Positions 50,443 through 58,822 of a stretch of DNA of 64,000 nucleotides are shown here, one piece after another. Where the stretch lies: contig CAZIJC010000001.1 in the NCBI GenBank assembly GCA_964539385.1, positions 1-64,000 of the forward strand, in the 5' to 3' direction. Source of the DNA: JAUVZF01 sp964539385. GTDB lineage: Bacteria; Planctomycetota; Phycisphaerae; FEN-1346. Position numbers and translations under genes: made by a program. The notes under the pieces were generated by a model. The model did no database searches and was not told the origin of the DNA. It saw nothing but the letters and a program-made list of their open reading frames with translations. Within the stretch, counting starts at the first letter, position 1; each line of letters starts with the position of its first letter.

Positions 50443-52323
50443 TCAGATCCACAACTTCATCCGCACCCACCGAACGATGGGGCGGGTCCAGATCCAGATG
50501 TAGGGGCGGCAGTCGATGCCCACCTTGGCAATCCCCTCAAGGCCAGGACGCATCCGGCCGTCCAGCCGTTTCAGCCGCACACGCACCTTGAACACGTTCT
50601 TCTGCTCGGCCACCTCGGCCACCGGGTTGATCCGCTCGACCACGAACCCGAAATGCACGTCCGGGAACGACGCCGTCGCCAGTTCCCCTTCCTGGCCCAC
50701 CTCCAGATCCGAGACGTCCTCTTCGGGCACAGACAGTTCTGCACGCAGCGCCTCGAGCGGGGCCACCTCAAACAGCGTGTCCCCGGTCTTGACCGGCGCG
50801 CCGATCTGTCGCTCCAGGTCGCCCTTCACGACCACGCCGCTGATGGGTGCGATGATCTTCGCCTGAGAGATTTTGTAATCGATCAGGTTGATGCTTGCGG
50901 CCACCTTGTCGGCCTGCGCCTGGGCGATCTGGGACTCGACCGTCTTGTAATCGCGCCTCGCGGCGGCAGCCTGTTTCAGGTATGTCGCACGTTCGGCCTT
51001 GGCGGCGGCCAGTTGCAGGCGCAGGTCCGCCGTCTCGAGCGTCGCCATCACGCTCTTGCCGCCGACAACCTTTTTGTTCGGCTCCGTGGAAACGGTCTGG
51101 AGGTATCCGTCGAACGGGGCGGGCACGACCCGCAGTTCGATCGGCTCCAGGACAAACGGCGCTTCGATTCGGTAATCGCCCTGGATGAAGATCGTGAACG
51201 CCAGGAATCCGCAGATCGCAATGACGGCCAATTTGATCCAGGTGTGTTTCGGCCCCGCCACCGCCGCAGCGCCTTTCCGGACGGCCGCCGCCATCCGGGC
51301 GCCGAACCAGCGGTCGTTCTCTTCGAGGTTCGCCAGGCGCGGCGTACAGAGGTCGGCCGCCAGCCGAAGCGACTCCACTTCCTCGACCGTAAACGCCTCC
51401 CCGCCCGGTCGCTCGAGCGTCAGGACGGCCGTGACCTCGCCGGCTCGTCTGAGCGGCAGGCTCAACGCCATCACCGCCCCGTGATGCTTCGCGAGTTCGT
51501 CCGCAGCCCGGCTGACGTACGTGGCCTCCGGCGGCGCCGGATACAGGATCTCGACGTCCTGGTCCAGGCACTCCTCCATCGCGGCTTCGATGTCTTGGAC
51601 CAGTTTCATTTTGCGGCTGAACTTCTCGGTGTGGCTCATCGCACGCAGGTGCACGTACCTGCCCTTGAGGAAGCCGACGCTGACCCTCTCGCATTGCCAT
51701 CGCGCGGCCACCTCGTTGGCGAGTGCCATCGCCATGCCGGCAAACCGTTCCTGGACGTTGACGGCGGCCAGCGTTTCCATAGCCGCACGCAGGCGCCTCA
51801 GGTCCGTCTGCCGGCGCTGAAGGAGCAGGCGCATCTCGTAGAGGCTGAGCAGGCCGACCGTCAACTCCAGCCGCCCGCGAACGCCGGCCAGAACGGTCGA
51901 ATCCTGGGCATCGGCGTAAAACGCCGCCACCCCGCGAACCGCACGCTCCCCGCGAAGCGGCACCAGGATGAGGCTGCGGCGGGCGGGCTGGCCGTACAGG
52001 TCGTCCGGGCTGTGCACCGCCTGGACGGTCGTGGCGCCCCCGGCAACGACCGTGCGGCAGGCCTCGGCGGCCTGGGCCAGCCAGACGGGCGCTGCCGCGC
52101 CCTCGGGCAGCGGCGGATAGACCGCCAGGACGTCTGCTCCGCGCTGGCGCCCGGCCCGCAGGATCGCCCCGCATTCGGCCGGACCGATCTGGCACTGCAC
52201 CGCGAGGAGGTTGGAGAGGAACTGCTCCGGCGGGCCGTCGAAACGGCTCAGCCGGTCGATGACGTCGGCGGTCGTCAAGTGTATGGCGCCGCCGGGCTGC
52301 CGGGAAGCCTCCATCTGTGCCAT
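50443..52323 (-). CDS. GAF-domain and HlyD-adaptor fusion protein
   Basis: 626 residues from ATG 52323 (GTG 52332 and ATG 52314 are other options; no strong ribosome site is seen). The N-terminal ~360 residues form two GAF-like sensor domains (SPDDLYGQPARRSLILVPL, ALSLPLRRAGEVTAVLTLER). A single membrane helix (IKLAVIAICGFLAFTIFI) near 380 leads to a HlyD-type periplasmic adaptor with lipoyl halves (APFDGYLQTVS, IIAPISGVVVKGD), a coiled coil between them and a beta-barrel end. A cytoplasmic sensor joined to an export adaptor is unusual. It is the second gene of the DUF3467-HlyD-M50-SecA row. Confidence 0.75.
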   Translation of the reverse strand: MAQMEASRQPGGAIHLTTADVIDRLSRFDGPPEQFLSNLLAVQCQIGPAECGAILRAGRQRGADVLAVYPPLPEGAAAPVWLAQAAEACRTVVAGGATTVQAVHSPDDLYGQPARRSLILVPLRGERAVRGVAAFYADAQDSTVLAGVRGRLELTVGLLSLYEMRLLLQRRQTDLRRLRAAMETLAAVNVQERFAGMAMALANEVAARWQCERVSVGFLKGRYVHLRAMSHTEKFSRKMKLVQDIEAAMEECLDQDVEILYPAPPEATYVSRAADELAKHHGAVMALSLPLRRAGEVTAVLTLERPGGEAFTVEEVESLRLAADLCTPRLANLEENDRWFGARMAAAVRKGAAAVAGPKHTWIKLAVIAICGFLAFTIFIQGDYRIEAPFVLEPIELRVVPAPFDGYLQTVSTEPNKKVVGGKSVMATLETADLRLQLAAAKAERATYLKQAAAARRDYKTVESQIAQAQADKVAASINLIDYKISQAKIIAPISGVVVKGDLERQIGAPVKTGDTLFEVAPLEALRAELSVPEEDVSDLEVGQEGELATASFPDVHFGFVVERINPVAEVAEQKNVFKVRVRLKRLDGRMRPGLEGIAKVGIDCRPYIWIWTRPIVRWVRMKLWI

Positions 52324-52423
52324 TGCGGGCACCCACGTCAGGGAGACCGGAACAGGGCCACGGGAACCGACAACCGTTCGCCGGACGGTCGCGAGCCCGG
52401 TCGCCTGATCTGCGATCGTCGCT

Positions 52424-52831
52424 CTACTGCGTGCCGGCCTGGTCGCCGGGCGGAACGCGGTCCAGCGAAATCTCGCCGAACTGCTCCTCGTGCCGACGAA
52501 TCATCTGACCCAGCGCCAGCGCCAGCCGCTTCGTCATGCGGTAACTCATGACGATACGCTCGTTGACCTGAAAGATGAACTCCGGCTTGCCTTGCTGTGC
52601 GGCAACGGGGTCGATGAGGTTCAACCCGAAGTAGAGCATAACCTCGTCGGTCGTCGCGTCGGTGCGGAATGCGTTGGCGTAACTGGTGTTGAGGTTTCGC
52701 TCGTCGATCCGCAGGCGGATCTCCTGCTTCTGCCCCTCACCGGCGGGCTGCTCAGCAGCGGGCTGAGCCTCCGTGGGTTGAGGCTCGGCGGGCGGTTGGC
52801 CCTTTGCATCAGGATCGCTCTTGGCTGCCAT
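52424..52831 (-). CDS. DUF3467 protein
   Basis: 135 residues from ATG 52831 with AAGGAG upstream. A 35-residue Pro/Glu/Ala-rich lead is followed by the DUF3467 core: SYANAFRTDATTDEVMLYFGLNLI, NERIVMSYRMTKRLALALGQM and IRRHEEQFGEI. The protein has no signal or membrane segment. It begins the minus-strand row with HlyD, M50 and SecA. The role of the family is not known; position suggests a chaperone or regulator for the export row. Confidence 0.85.
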   Translation of the reverse strand: MAAKSDPDAKGQPPAEPQPTEAQPAAEQPAGEGQKQEIRLRIDERNLNTSYANAFRTDATTDEVMLYFGLNLIDPVAAQQGKPEFIFQVNERIVMSYRMTKRLALALGQMIRRHEEQFGEISLDRVPPGDQAGTQ

Positions 52832-53182
52832 GAATGACTCCTTCCTGGATTGCGATTGTGGTTTCCAGACGGCTCACGTCCCCGCGACTGACAGGTGCGT
52901 TGGCCAAGACGTGAGCCCTGTAAACCACCGTACCCGTCCGCGAGGCTTCCTGCAAGGCATTTGTCTCCCGCTGGTTAGGTGAATCGTCAATCGGAGGCCG
53001 TTCTCTTTAGCCAACCGCTGGCGCACACACGAAAACCCGTACCCCCCCCGCGACAAACATACCAAAGGCCGGTCGCCCGCCGAGGGCGACCGGCCGTACC
53101 GACATCGGGTAGCACCGTCAGGCCCGCCGTAACGAACCCCACAAGCGTGCCCGGTCTTCTCGCGGTCCTCCTGCTGCCCCCT
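52832..53182. other. gene-free gap between the LEPRxLL gene and DUF3467
   Basis: No gene is seen. It holds a strong hairpin (53067-53095), a C-tract at 53042-53049 and probably the promoter of the DUF3467-SecA row, though no clear -35/-10 pair stands out on the minus strand. Confidence 0.4.
53067..53095 (-). terminator. 12-bp perfect stem-loop after the LEPRxLL gene
   Basis: GGCCGGTCGCCC at 53067-53078 and GGGCGACCGGCC at 53084-53095 pair perfectly around a 5-base loop, 88 bases past the stop codon. On the minus strand a T-rich TTTGGTATG string follows the stem, so it probably ends the LEPRxLL transcript. Confidence 0.55.
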
Positions 53183-55714
53183 TTACACAACGACCTCGTT
53201 CACGCCTGTCGGCAGGTTCCACGTGCGGCCGACCGTATTATAGGTGATGGTGCCGGTGCCGACCGACTCGGCGCCGAAGCACAACCGCCGGATCGTCCAC
53301 ACGTCCAACGTGCTATTGTTGATGAAGTAGTTGACGCCTACGCCGCGGACGTACATCAAGCCCAACGTGGCGTGCGTGCCGGCCGGGATCACCGTAGCCA
53401 GCGAAATGGCGGAGTTGTCGATCGCGCCGGCATAGATTGAACGGACATTCGCGTCAAGAGTCAGACCGGAACCGTTGATCGTGCCGAGCACGGCGACCCT
53501 TGCAGCCGAGCCATCGATGTCCCAGGCGGCATTGATCAGGTCGCCACCAACGCGGGCCGTGCCGAGCGTGTGCCGTCCCGCAATCAGATTCCCGGCCAGG
53601 GTCAGGTCCAGGCTGTTGACGTCGCCGGTGGCCCTGAAGTGGTTGATCGAGGGGGTCGTGATAACGTCGGCGACGCCGCCGCTGTCCGTCCAATCCTGGG
53701 CGATCAGCCAGCCGACGGGCGTGCCCGACGTGACAACCAGATCGATCACGCTGCCCAGGCGCATTGAGAGCGTATCCCTGGCCCCGACCTGCGCGCCGAC
53801 CTGGACCTCGCCGCCGTTCACGTCGTTGAGCCAGAGTAACCTGAGCGTGCCCGGCACGTCGATCAGGCTGCCCCCGGCCCCATCGTCCACAAAATCAACG
53901 GTGGGGGCATGGATGCGGCCGAGCGAGCCGTCCCAGGCGAGCCCGACGTCGTCGTCCACGGTAATGCTTTCGACCTCCGTCGTCACGCCCCGGGCCGTCC
54001 TCATGGCGAATGCCGACCGCCTCGTCGTTTCGTACAGGGTCACGTCGAAGCCGTTCACGCCGTTGGCCACCTCGGCCCAGGACCCCCTCATCACGAAGGT
54101 CACGAGGTCGCCGTTGGGGTCCTCGATCTGCATTCTGGAGTTGGGGTGGGCCGCGTCGAAACTGCCGAACTTCCACACGATGGCGGCCTGGTTGGCGGCC
54201 GCATCGGTGTTGTTGGTCTCGTCGGCTTCGGCGATGGTGTCGCCCGAATCCACGACGGCCAGGACGTTGTAGTTGCCGGCCGGGATGTCCGCCGGCACCT
54301 GGCTCACGAGCCAGTAGGTCCTGGCCTGTCCGGCCGTGAGGGAGATGCGGCACGTGCGCTGGCCGAACAGGTAGTCGCCGCCGTCAATGACGCCGTCTAC
54401 GGACCCGTACAGTTGGATGGTGGCCAATCCGGACGCCGTTCCGGCGCCGCCGTTGGTAACCGCGACGGGAATCCGCCACCTGTCGCCGGGAATCTGCTCG
54501 GCGCCCGTGACGAAGGCATCGTCAATCGCGATCGTCAGGTCCGGGCCGACGCCCAGGGTGCCGACGATCGAGGCATTGTTGGCCTCGGAGTACTCGGTGA
54601 CGCCGCCGGGCTGATCGGCCACGCCGAACAGCGTGTACCCCTGGCCGCCCGCAGGCGCGTTGAACGAGATCGTGTCGGTCGTGTCGGCGCCGGCGGCGAG
54701 CGTGGTCACGTTGTAGGAGCCGACCTGGGTATCGGCGCCCGCGTCGAAGGTGCCGTCGGTCGAGGTCCAGAGCGACACCGTCCACGGAGTCACGCCTGGG
54801 TCGCCGTCGTCCTCGGCGACCGCGAAACCGGCATTGTTGACCTGCACGGGCACGTCAACCTGTTGACCAGCAGCGGCCTGATACACGGTTGCCGCCGCCT
54901 CGATCGTCAGGTCCGGCCCGACCGACAGGGTCCCGAGCGACGCCGTGTTGTTGGCGTCGTCATCCTCGGTGACCTCGGTGTCGGAGTCGGCGTAGCCGAA
55001 CAGCGTGTACTCGCCGGGCACGGGCGCGGCAAAGGAGATCTGGTTCGCCGTGCTGTCCTGGCCATCAAGGGTCGTCAGGTTGTAGGAGCCGACCTGCGTA
55101 TCGCCCGCGTCCCAGATGCCGTCGGTCGAGGTCCACAGCGACACCGTCCACTGGCCCACCCCCGGGTCCACGTCCGTGACGGCCTGGGCGAAGCCGGTGT
55201 TCTCGACCGTGACGTCAACGTCCACGTTGGCGCCCTCCGCCGCCTCGTACGCGCCGGCCGCGCCCTGGATCTCCAGGTCGATGCCGACCAGCAGCGTCCC
55301 GACGATCGACGTGTTGTTGACCTCGGAGTTTTCGGCAACCTCCTCGTCGGAGTCGGCAAAGCCGAACAGCGTGTACGTGCCGGCCGCAGGGGCGTTGAAG
55401 GTGACCGTGTCGGTGGTGTCGCCCGCGGCAGCAAGGGTCACCACCTCGTAGTTGCCGACGTTGGTGTCTTCCCCGGCGTCGAAGACCGCGTCGGCCGAGG
55501 TCCAGAGCGACACCGTCCAGAATCCGTCAACGGCTTCCGCGGCGGCATCGCCGATATTGTTCACCTGAATGTCAACATCGACACCCACGGCACCGCTGAG
55601 CGCCTCGTACGTGTCTGCCGCCGCCGTGATCGTCAGGTCTGCCGCCAATAGCAGGCGCGACTCCAACGCCTCAAAACCGGGCTTTATGCCGCTTTTGTCG
55701 CTGTTTCTGTACAT
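53183..55714 (-). CDS. LEPRxLL-type exported protein with four CARDB domains
   Basis: 843 residues from ATG 55714 with AGGAGA upstream. The N-terminus has FEALESRLLLAADL at 14-27, a variant of the LEPRxLL motif found at the start of many large Planctomycete proteins. Four CARDB domains (about 27-130, 131-250, 251-370, 371-485) begin DLTITAAADTY, DLEIQGAAGAY, DLTIEAAATVY and DLTIAIDDA and share the NNIGDAA, TVSLWTSTDG, DSDEEVAENSEVNNTS features. A ~350-residue beta-rich region ends the protein. CARDB is an adhesion-like fold. It lacks a normal signal peptide, and the accessory SecA row lies downstream on the same strand. Confidence 0.85.
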   Translation of the reverse strand: MYRNSDKSGIKPGFEALESRLLLAADLTITAAADTYEALSGAVGVDVDIQVNNIGDAAAEAVDGFWTVSLWTSADAVFDAGEDTNVGNYEVVTLAAAGDTTDTVTFNAPAAGTYTLFGFADSDEEVAENSEVNNTSIVGTLLVGIDLEIQGAAGAYEAAEGANVDVDVTVENTGFAQAVTDVDPGVGQWTVSLWTSTDGIWDAGDTQVGSYNLTTLDGQDSTANQISFAAPVPGEYTLFGYADSDTEVTEDDDANNTASLGTLSVGPDLTIEAAATVYQAAAGQQVDVPVQVNNAGFAVAEDDGDPGVTPWTVSLWTSTDGTFDAGADTQVGSYNVTTLAAGADTTDTISFNAPAGGQGYTLFGVADQPGGVTEYSEANNASIVGTLGVGPDLTIAIDDAFVTGAEQIPGDRWRIPVAVTNGGAGTASGLATIQLYGSVDGVIDGGDYLFGQRTCRISLTAGQARTYWLVSQVPADIPAGNYNVLAVVDSGDTIAEADETNNTDAAANQAAIVWKFGSFDAAHPNSRMQIEDPNGDLVTFVMRGSWAEVANGVNGFDVTLYETTRRSAFAMRTARGVTTEVESITVDDDVGLAWDGSLGRIHAPTVDFVDDGAGGSLIDVPGTLRLLWLNDVNGGEVQVGAQVGARDTLSMRLGSVIDLVVTSGTPVGWLIAQDWTDSGGVADVITTPSINHFRATGDVNSLDLTLAGNLIAGRHTLGTARVGGDLINAAWDIDGSAARVAVLGTINGSGLTLDANVRSIYAGAIDNSAISLATVIPAGTHATLGLMYVRGVGVNYFINNSTLDVWTIRRLCFGAESVGTGTITYNTVGRTWNLPTGVNEVVV

Positions 55715-56059
55715 GGCAGTCTCCTATCCAGCATCAGAGATTATCCCAGCCTAGATTGCTTTGGGAGCGCTTTTCCTGTTTCGGCAACATCGCGCGCGGC
55801 CGGCCACTTTTTTCTTAAAAAAGGGCGAATTATCCTGACGACCTGCGGCCAAGCCTCAAGCGCCCGAAAACCACGCCTCAAGACACGCCGCCGGCCACTC
55901 TTTGCATTAAAAACCTTGGAATCGCTGTTTGCGAGAACGTGGAGTGCCTTCGGGGCTCCAACTCCGGGTTGCGAAACTGTCCTTGACAGGCCCCAGGCCA
56001 TTCAGTCTAGTGAACTTGCCGCTTTGACGTGCCATCGAACCGTGCAGGACGCCGCTGCC
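55715..56059. other. divergent gap between LEPRxLL and HzsA-related genes
   Basis: Promoters for both genes should be here. Two related phrases are visible, GGCCGGCCACTTTTTTCTTA at 55798-55817 and CCGCCGGCCACTCTTTGCAT at 55889-55908, which could be a duplicated operator, and ACTTTTTTCTTAAAAAAGGG is a short hairpin. No gene is seen. Confidence 0.35.
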
Positions 56060-58528
56060 ATGATGCGCTCAGTCCTCCGTTTTCGTGCCCGCGGCATCCC
56101 GGCCCTGGCTGCTGCGGCCCTGATGACGTCCGTGGCGACGACGGCAGCCGTTGGGGAGACCTACACCTGGCAAGACGAGAATCAGGCTCAGTTCGCTACC
56201 CTGCAGCGTCTCATCACTGAGTTCAAGAAGAACCCGTCGGGCCACCTTGCGGCCCAGACGTTCCGGTCCGAAGCGCTGATCCTGGCCTCCGACCGCGACC
56301 CGGCCGACGTCGTCCTTCGCCGAACGGCCGCCCTGCTTGCTGCGCTGAAACGCATGGCCGGCGCCCCGGACCTGGCTGCCGAAGCGGGCACACTCGAGCG
56401 TCTCCAGGCCGAAAGCGCCGCCATCAACGTCAAGGAGACACAGGCGCGGCGCGACCTGTTCGACAAGGCATTGCGTCTGCGCCGCACGATCGCCTTCTCG
56501 AACCCGCTGCTGGACTTCGACCGGATCCTCTTCATCAAGCGACACTTCCTGCCCGGCTCGCACCGCCAGGGCAACCATATGTGTGACCAGTACTACGGCT
56601 TTCATGCGATTCGCGGCGGCGGGGTGTTTGTTTTGGAGGACGCCCTCTCGTCCAAGCCGACCGCGCGGAACGTCTTGGCCGACTCGCTCTGCGCAAGCGG
56701 CCGCTTCAAAGGCAAGCCGCTCCCTCCCGGCGGGTACCTGTCGCCGGAACTCTCTTTCGACGCCCGGACCGTCCTGTTCGCCTTCACGGAGGCCGAGCCG
56801 TCGCACTACAAGTGGAGCGAGCGGAGCACGTATCACATCTTCAAGGTGAACGTCGACGGATCGAATCTCGTGCAACTCACCGACGGTCCTGCCGGCGACT
56901 TCGACCCCTGCTGGCTGCCGAACGGGCGGATCGTGTTCATCTCGGAACGCCGCGGCGGCTACGGCCGGTGCCACGCCCGGCCCGTACCCATCTTCACCCT
57001 CCACACGATGGAAAGCGACGGCACCGACATCGTCTGTATCAGCCGCAACGAGTCCAACGAATGGCATCCCAGCGTGGACGCGAGCGGCATGATCGTCTAC
57101 ACGCGGTGGGACTACGTGGACCGCGGCCACAGCCAGGCCCACCACCCGTGGATCACCACGCCCGACGGCCGCGACGCACGCGCCATCCAGGGCAACTTCG
57201 GCAAATCGATGCGTGTCCGGCCGTTCATGGAAATGGACATGCGGGCCATCCCGGGGTCGCACAAGTACATCGCCACGGCGGCGGCCCATCACGGTCAGGC
57301 GTACGGGTCGCTCGTCGTGCTCGACCCGTGGATCGAGGACGACGACGCCATGGCGCCGCTGAAGCGTCTGACGCCCGACGTCTGGTTCCCCGAGGCGGAG
57401 CGCGGCGAGACGGTCTACGCCAGCGCCTGGCCGCTCGGCGAGGCGTTCTACCTGTGCGTCTGCGACTTTAACGCCACCCGCGGGGGCGGGCCGAAGAACA
57501 ACTTCGGCATCTACCTGCTCGACGCGTGGGGCAACAAGGAACTCCTTTACCGCGACCCGGCCATCTCGTGCCTGAGCCCCATCCCGCTACGGCCGCGCAG
57601 GCGCCCGCCCGTCATTCCGCACGTCACCGCTGAGGGCAGGCCGCAGGTGACCCGGGCGACACCCGACACGTCGGGACCGCCCCCATCGGATCCGCCCCGG
57701 ACGGCTCCCGTCGGCCTGATCAACGTGTACGACGGCTTCAAGCCCTGGCCCGAGGGCACCATCATCAAGGCCCTGCGCATCATCCAGGTGCTGCCGAAAG
57801 CCACGCCTGTCCACAACGTGCCCCGCATCGGATATGGTTCCGAGAAAGGCGCGCGGGCCGTCCTCGGCACCGTGCCGGTCGAGGCCGACGGCAGCGCCTA
57901 TTTCAGCGTGCCGACGGGCAAGGTCGTCTTCTTCCAGGCACTGGACGCGCGCGGCCTGGCGGTCCAGTCGATGCGCAGTTGCACGTACGTCCATCCGGGC
58001 CAGCGGCTGGTGTGCCAGGGCTGCCACGAACCGCGTCACCGCGCGCCGGCGCCGCCGAAGCGGTTTGCGCTGGCCATGCGCCGGCCACCGTCAGACATTC
58101 AGCCGGACGTGGCGGGCTCGAACCCGTTCAGTTTCCCGCGACTCGTTCAGCCCGTGCTCGAGCGCCACTGCGTGGCGTGCCACGCCAAGGAACCCAAGGC
58201 GATGGACCTCGGCAAGGGCGATGCCGGAAAGAACCGCTACGGCTGGTACACCTCCTACGCCAACCTGAGGACCTACGCGTTCTATTTCGGGAAGTTCGAA
58301 GCGACTTACGACGGATGGACCCTGCCGCGGACCACGCCGGGCGAGTTCGGCGCACGGGCCTCGAAACTCTTCGCGCTTCTTGAGAAGGACCACTACGCAG
58401 TCAAACTCTCGAAGGCGGACCTCCATCGCATCACCCTGTGGCTGGACTGCAACTCCGACTTCCTCGGCTCCTACGACGACCCCGAAGCCCAGGCGCGCGG
58501 CCAGATCGTCCGCCCGACGCTCCAGTAG
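56060..58528 (+). CDS. HzsA-related exported di-heme protein with TolB-like propeller
   Basis: 822 residues from ATG 56060; the frame is open upstream without a ribosome site. The N-terminus (MMRSVLRFRARGIPALAAAA) is a signal peptide. The middle has TolB-like strands (FDPCWLPNGRIVFISERRGG, ISRNESNEWHPSVDASG, FMEMDMRAIPGSHKYI). Two heme-binding sites follow: CQGCH in RLVCQGCHEPRH and CVACH in HCVACHAKEPK. This layout is that of the hydrazine synthase alpha subunit relatives, which are common in Planctomycetes outside the anammox group. Hydrazine synthase activity is not implied, as the other subunits are absent. Confidence 0.8.
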   Translation: MMRSVLRFRARGIPALAAAALMTSVATTAAVGETYTWQDENQAQFATLQRLITEFKKNPSGHLAAQTFRSEALILASDRDPADVVLRRTAALLAALKRMAGAPDLAAEAGTLERLQAESAAINVKETQARRDLFDKALRLRRTIAFSNPLLDFDRILFIKRHFLPGSHRQGNHMCDQYYGFHAIRGGGVFVLEDALSSKPTARNVLADSLCASGRFKGKPLPPGGYLSPELSFDARTVLFAFTEAEPSHYKWSERSTYHIFKVNVDGSNLVQLTDGPAGDFDPCWLPNGRIVFISERRGGYGRCHARPVPIFTLHTMESDGTDIVCISRNESNEWHPSVDASGMIVYTRWDYVDRGHSQAHHPWITTPDGRDARAIQGNFGKSMRVRPFMEMDMRAIPGSHKYIATAAAHHGQAYGSLVVLDPWIEDDDAMAPLKRLTPDVWFPEAERGETVYASAWPLGEAFYLCVCDFNATRGGGPKNNFGIYLLDAWGNKELLYRDPAISCLSPIPLRPRRRPPVIPHVTAEGRPQVTRATPDTSGPPPSDPPRTAPVGLINVYDGFKPWPEGTIIKALRIIQVLPKATPVHNVPRIGYGSEKGARAVLGTVPVEADGSAYFSVPTGKVVFFQALDARGLAVQSMRSCTYVHPGQRLVCQGCHEPRHRAPAPPKRFALAMRRPPSDIQPDVAGSNPFSFPRLVQPVLERHCVACHAKEPKAMDLGKGDAGKNRYGWYTSYANLRTYAFYFGKFEATYDGWTLPRTTPGEFGARASKLFALLEKDHYAVKLSKADLHRITLWLDCNSDFLGSYDDPEAQARGQIVRPTLQ

Positions 58529-58571
58529 CCAGCGAAGAACGCAGGAGACGAGCGGGGCTGGGTAAGTCTCA

Positions 58572-58597
58572 CCCGGTCGGCCTCCGCACCGACCGGG
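58572..58597. repeat. 9-bp stem-loop after the HzsA-related gene
   Basis: CCCGGTCGG at 58572-58580 and CCGACCGGG at 58589-58597 pair around an 8-base loop. It lies 44 bases past the stop. No T-tract follows, so a terminator role is uncertain. Confidence 0.45.
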
Positions 58598-58822
58598 CAA
58601 ACGCCAAGATGACGCGGCGGCTGCGGAGGCCCGCCGTGCACCAGGTGAGCACAGCCTGCCTGAACCCGCTTGGGGCGCAAGCGCATCCGGGAACCGGCGC
58701 CCGGTTGCCTGGAACGCCGGGCGGTGCCGGCGCGTCTAACTCCGTGAGACGGCGCTTCATTTGGGCGACCGAAGGCGCCACACTCAGCCGTATAAGAGGA
58801 TGGACACGCAGGAGGCAGAGCC

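Noticed and set aside
56060..58528. Hydrazine synthase subunit as evidence for anammox
   Set aside because: Only the alpha-like protein is present. Relatives are found in many Planctomycetes that do not carry out anammox.
58560..58735. Possible cyclic-di-GMP (GEMM-I) riboswitch before the GIRPDRP gene
   Set aside because: Pieces such as GGGCAAAC, GACGC and CCCGGTTGCC occur, but the order, spacing and the GNRA loop do not match the consensus. A covariance-model scan would decide; I do not annotate it.
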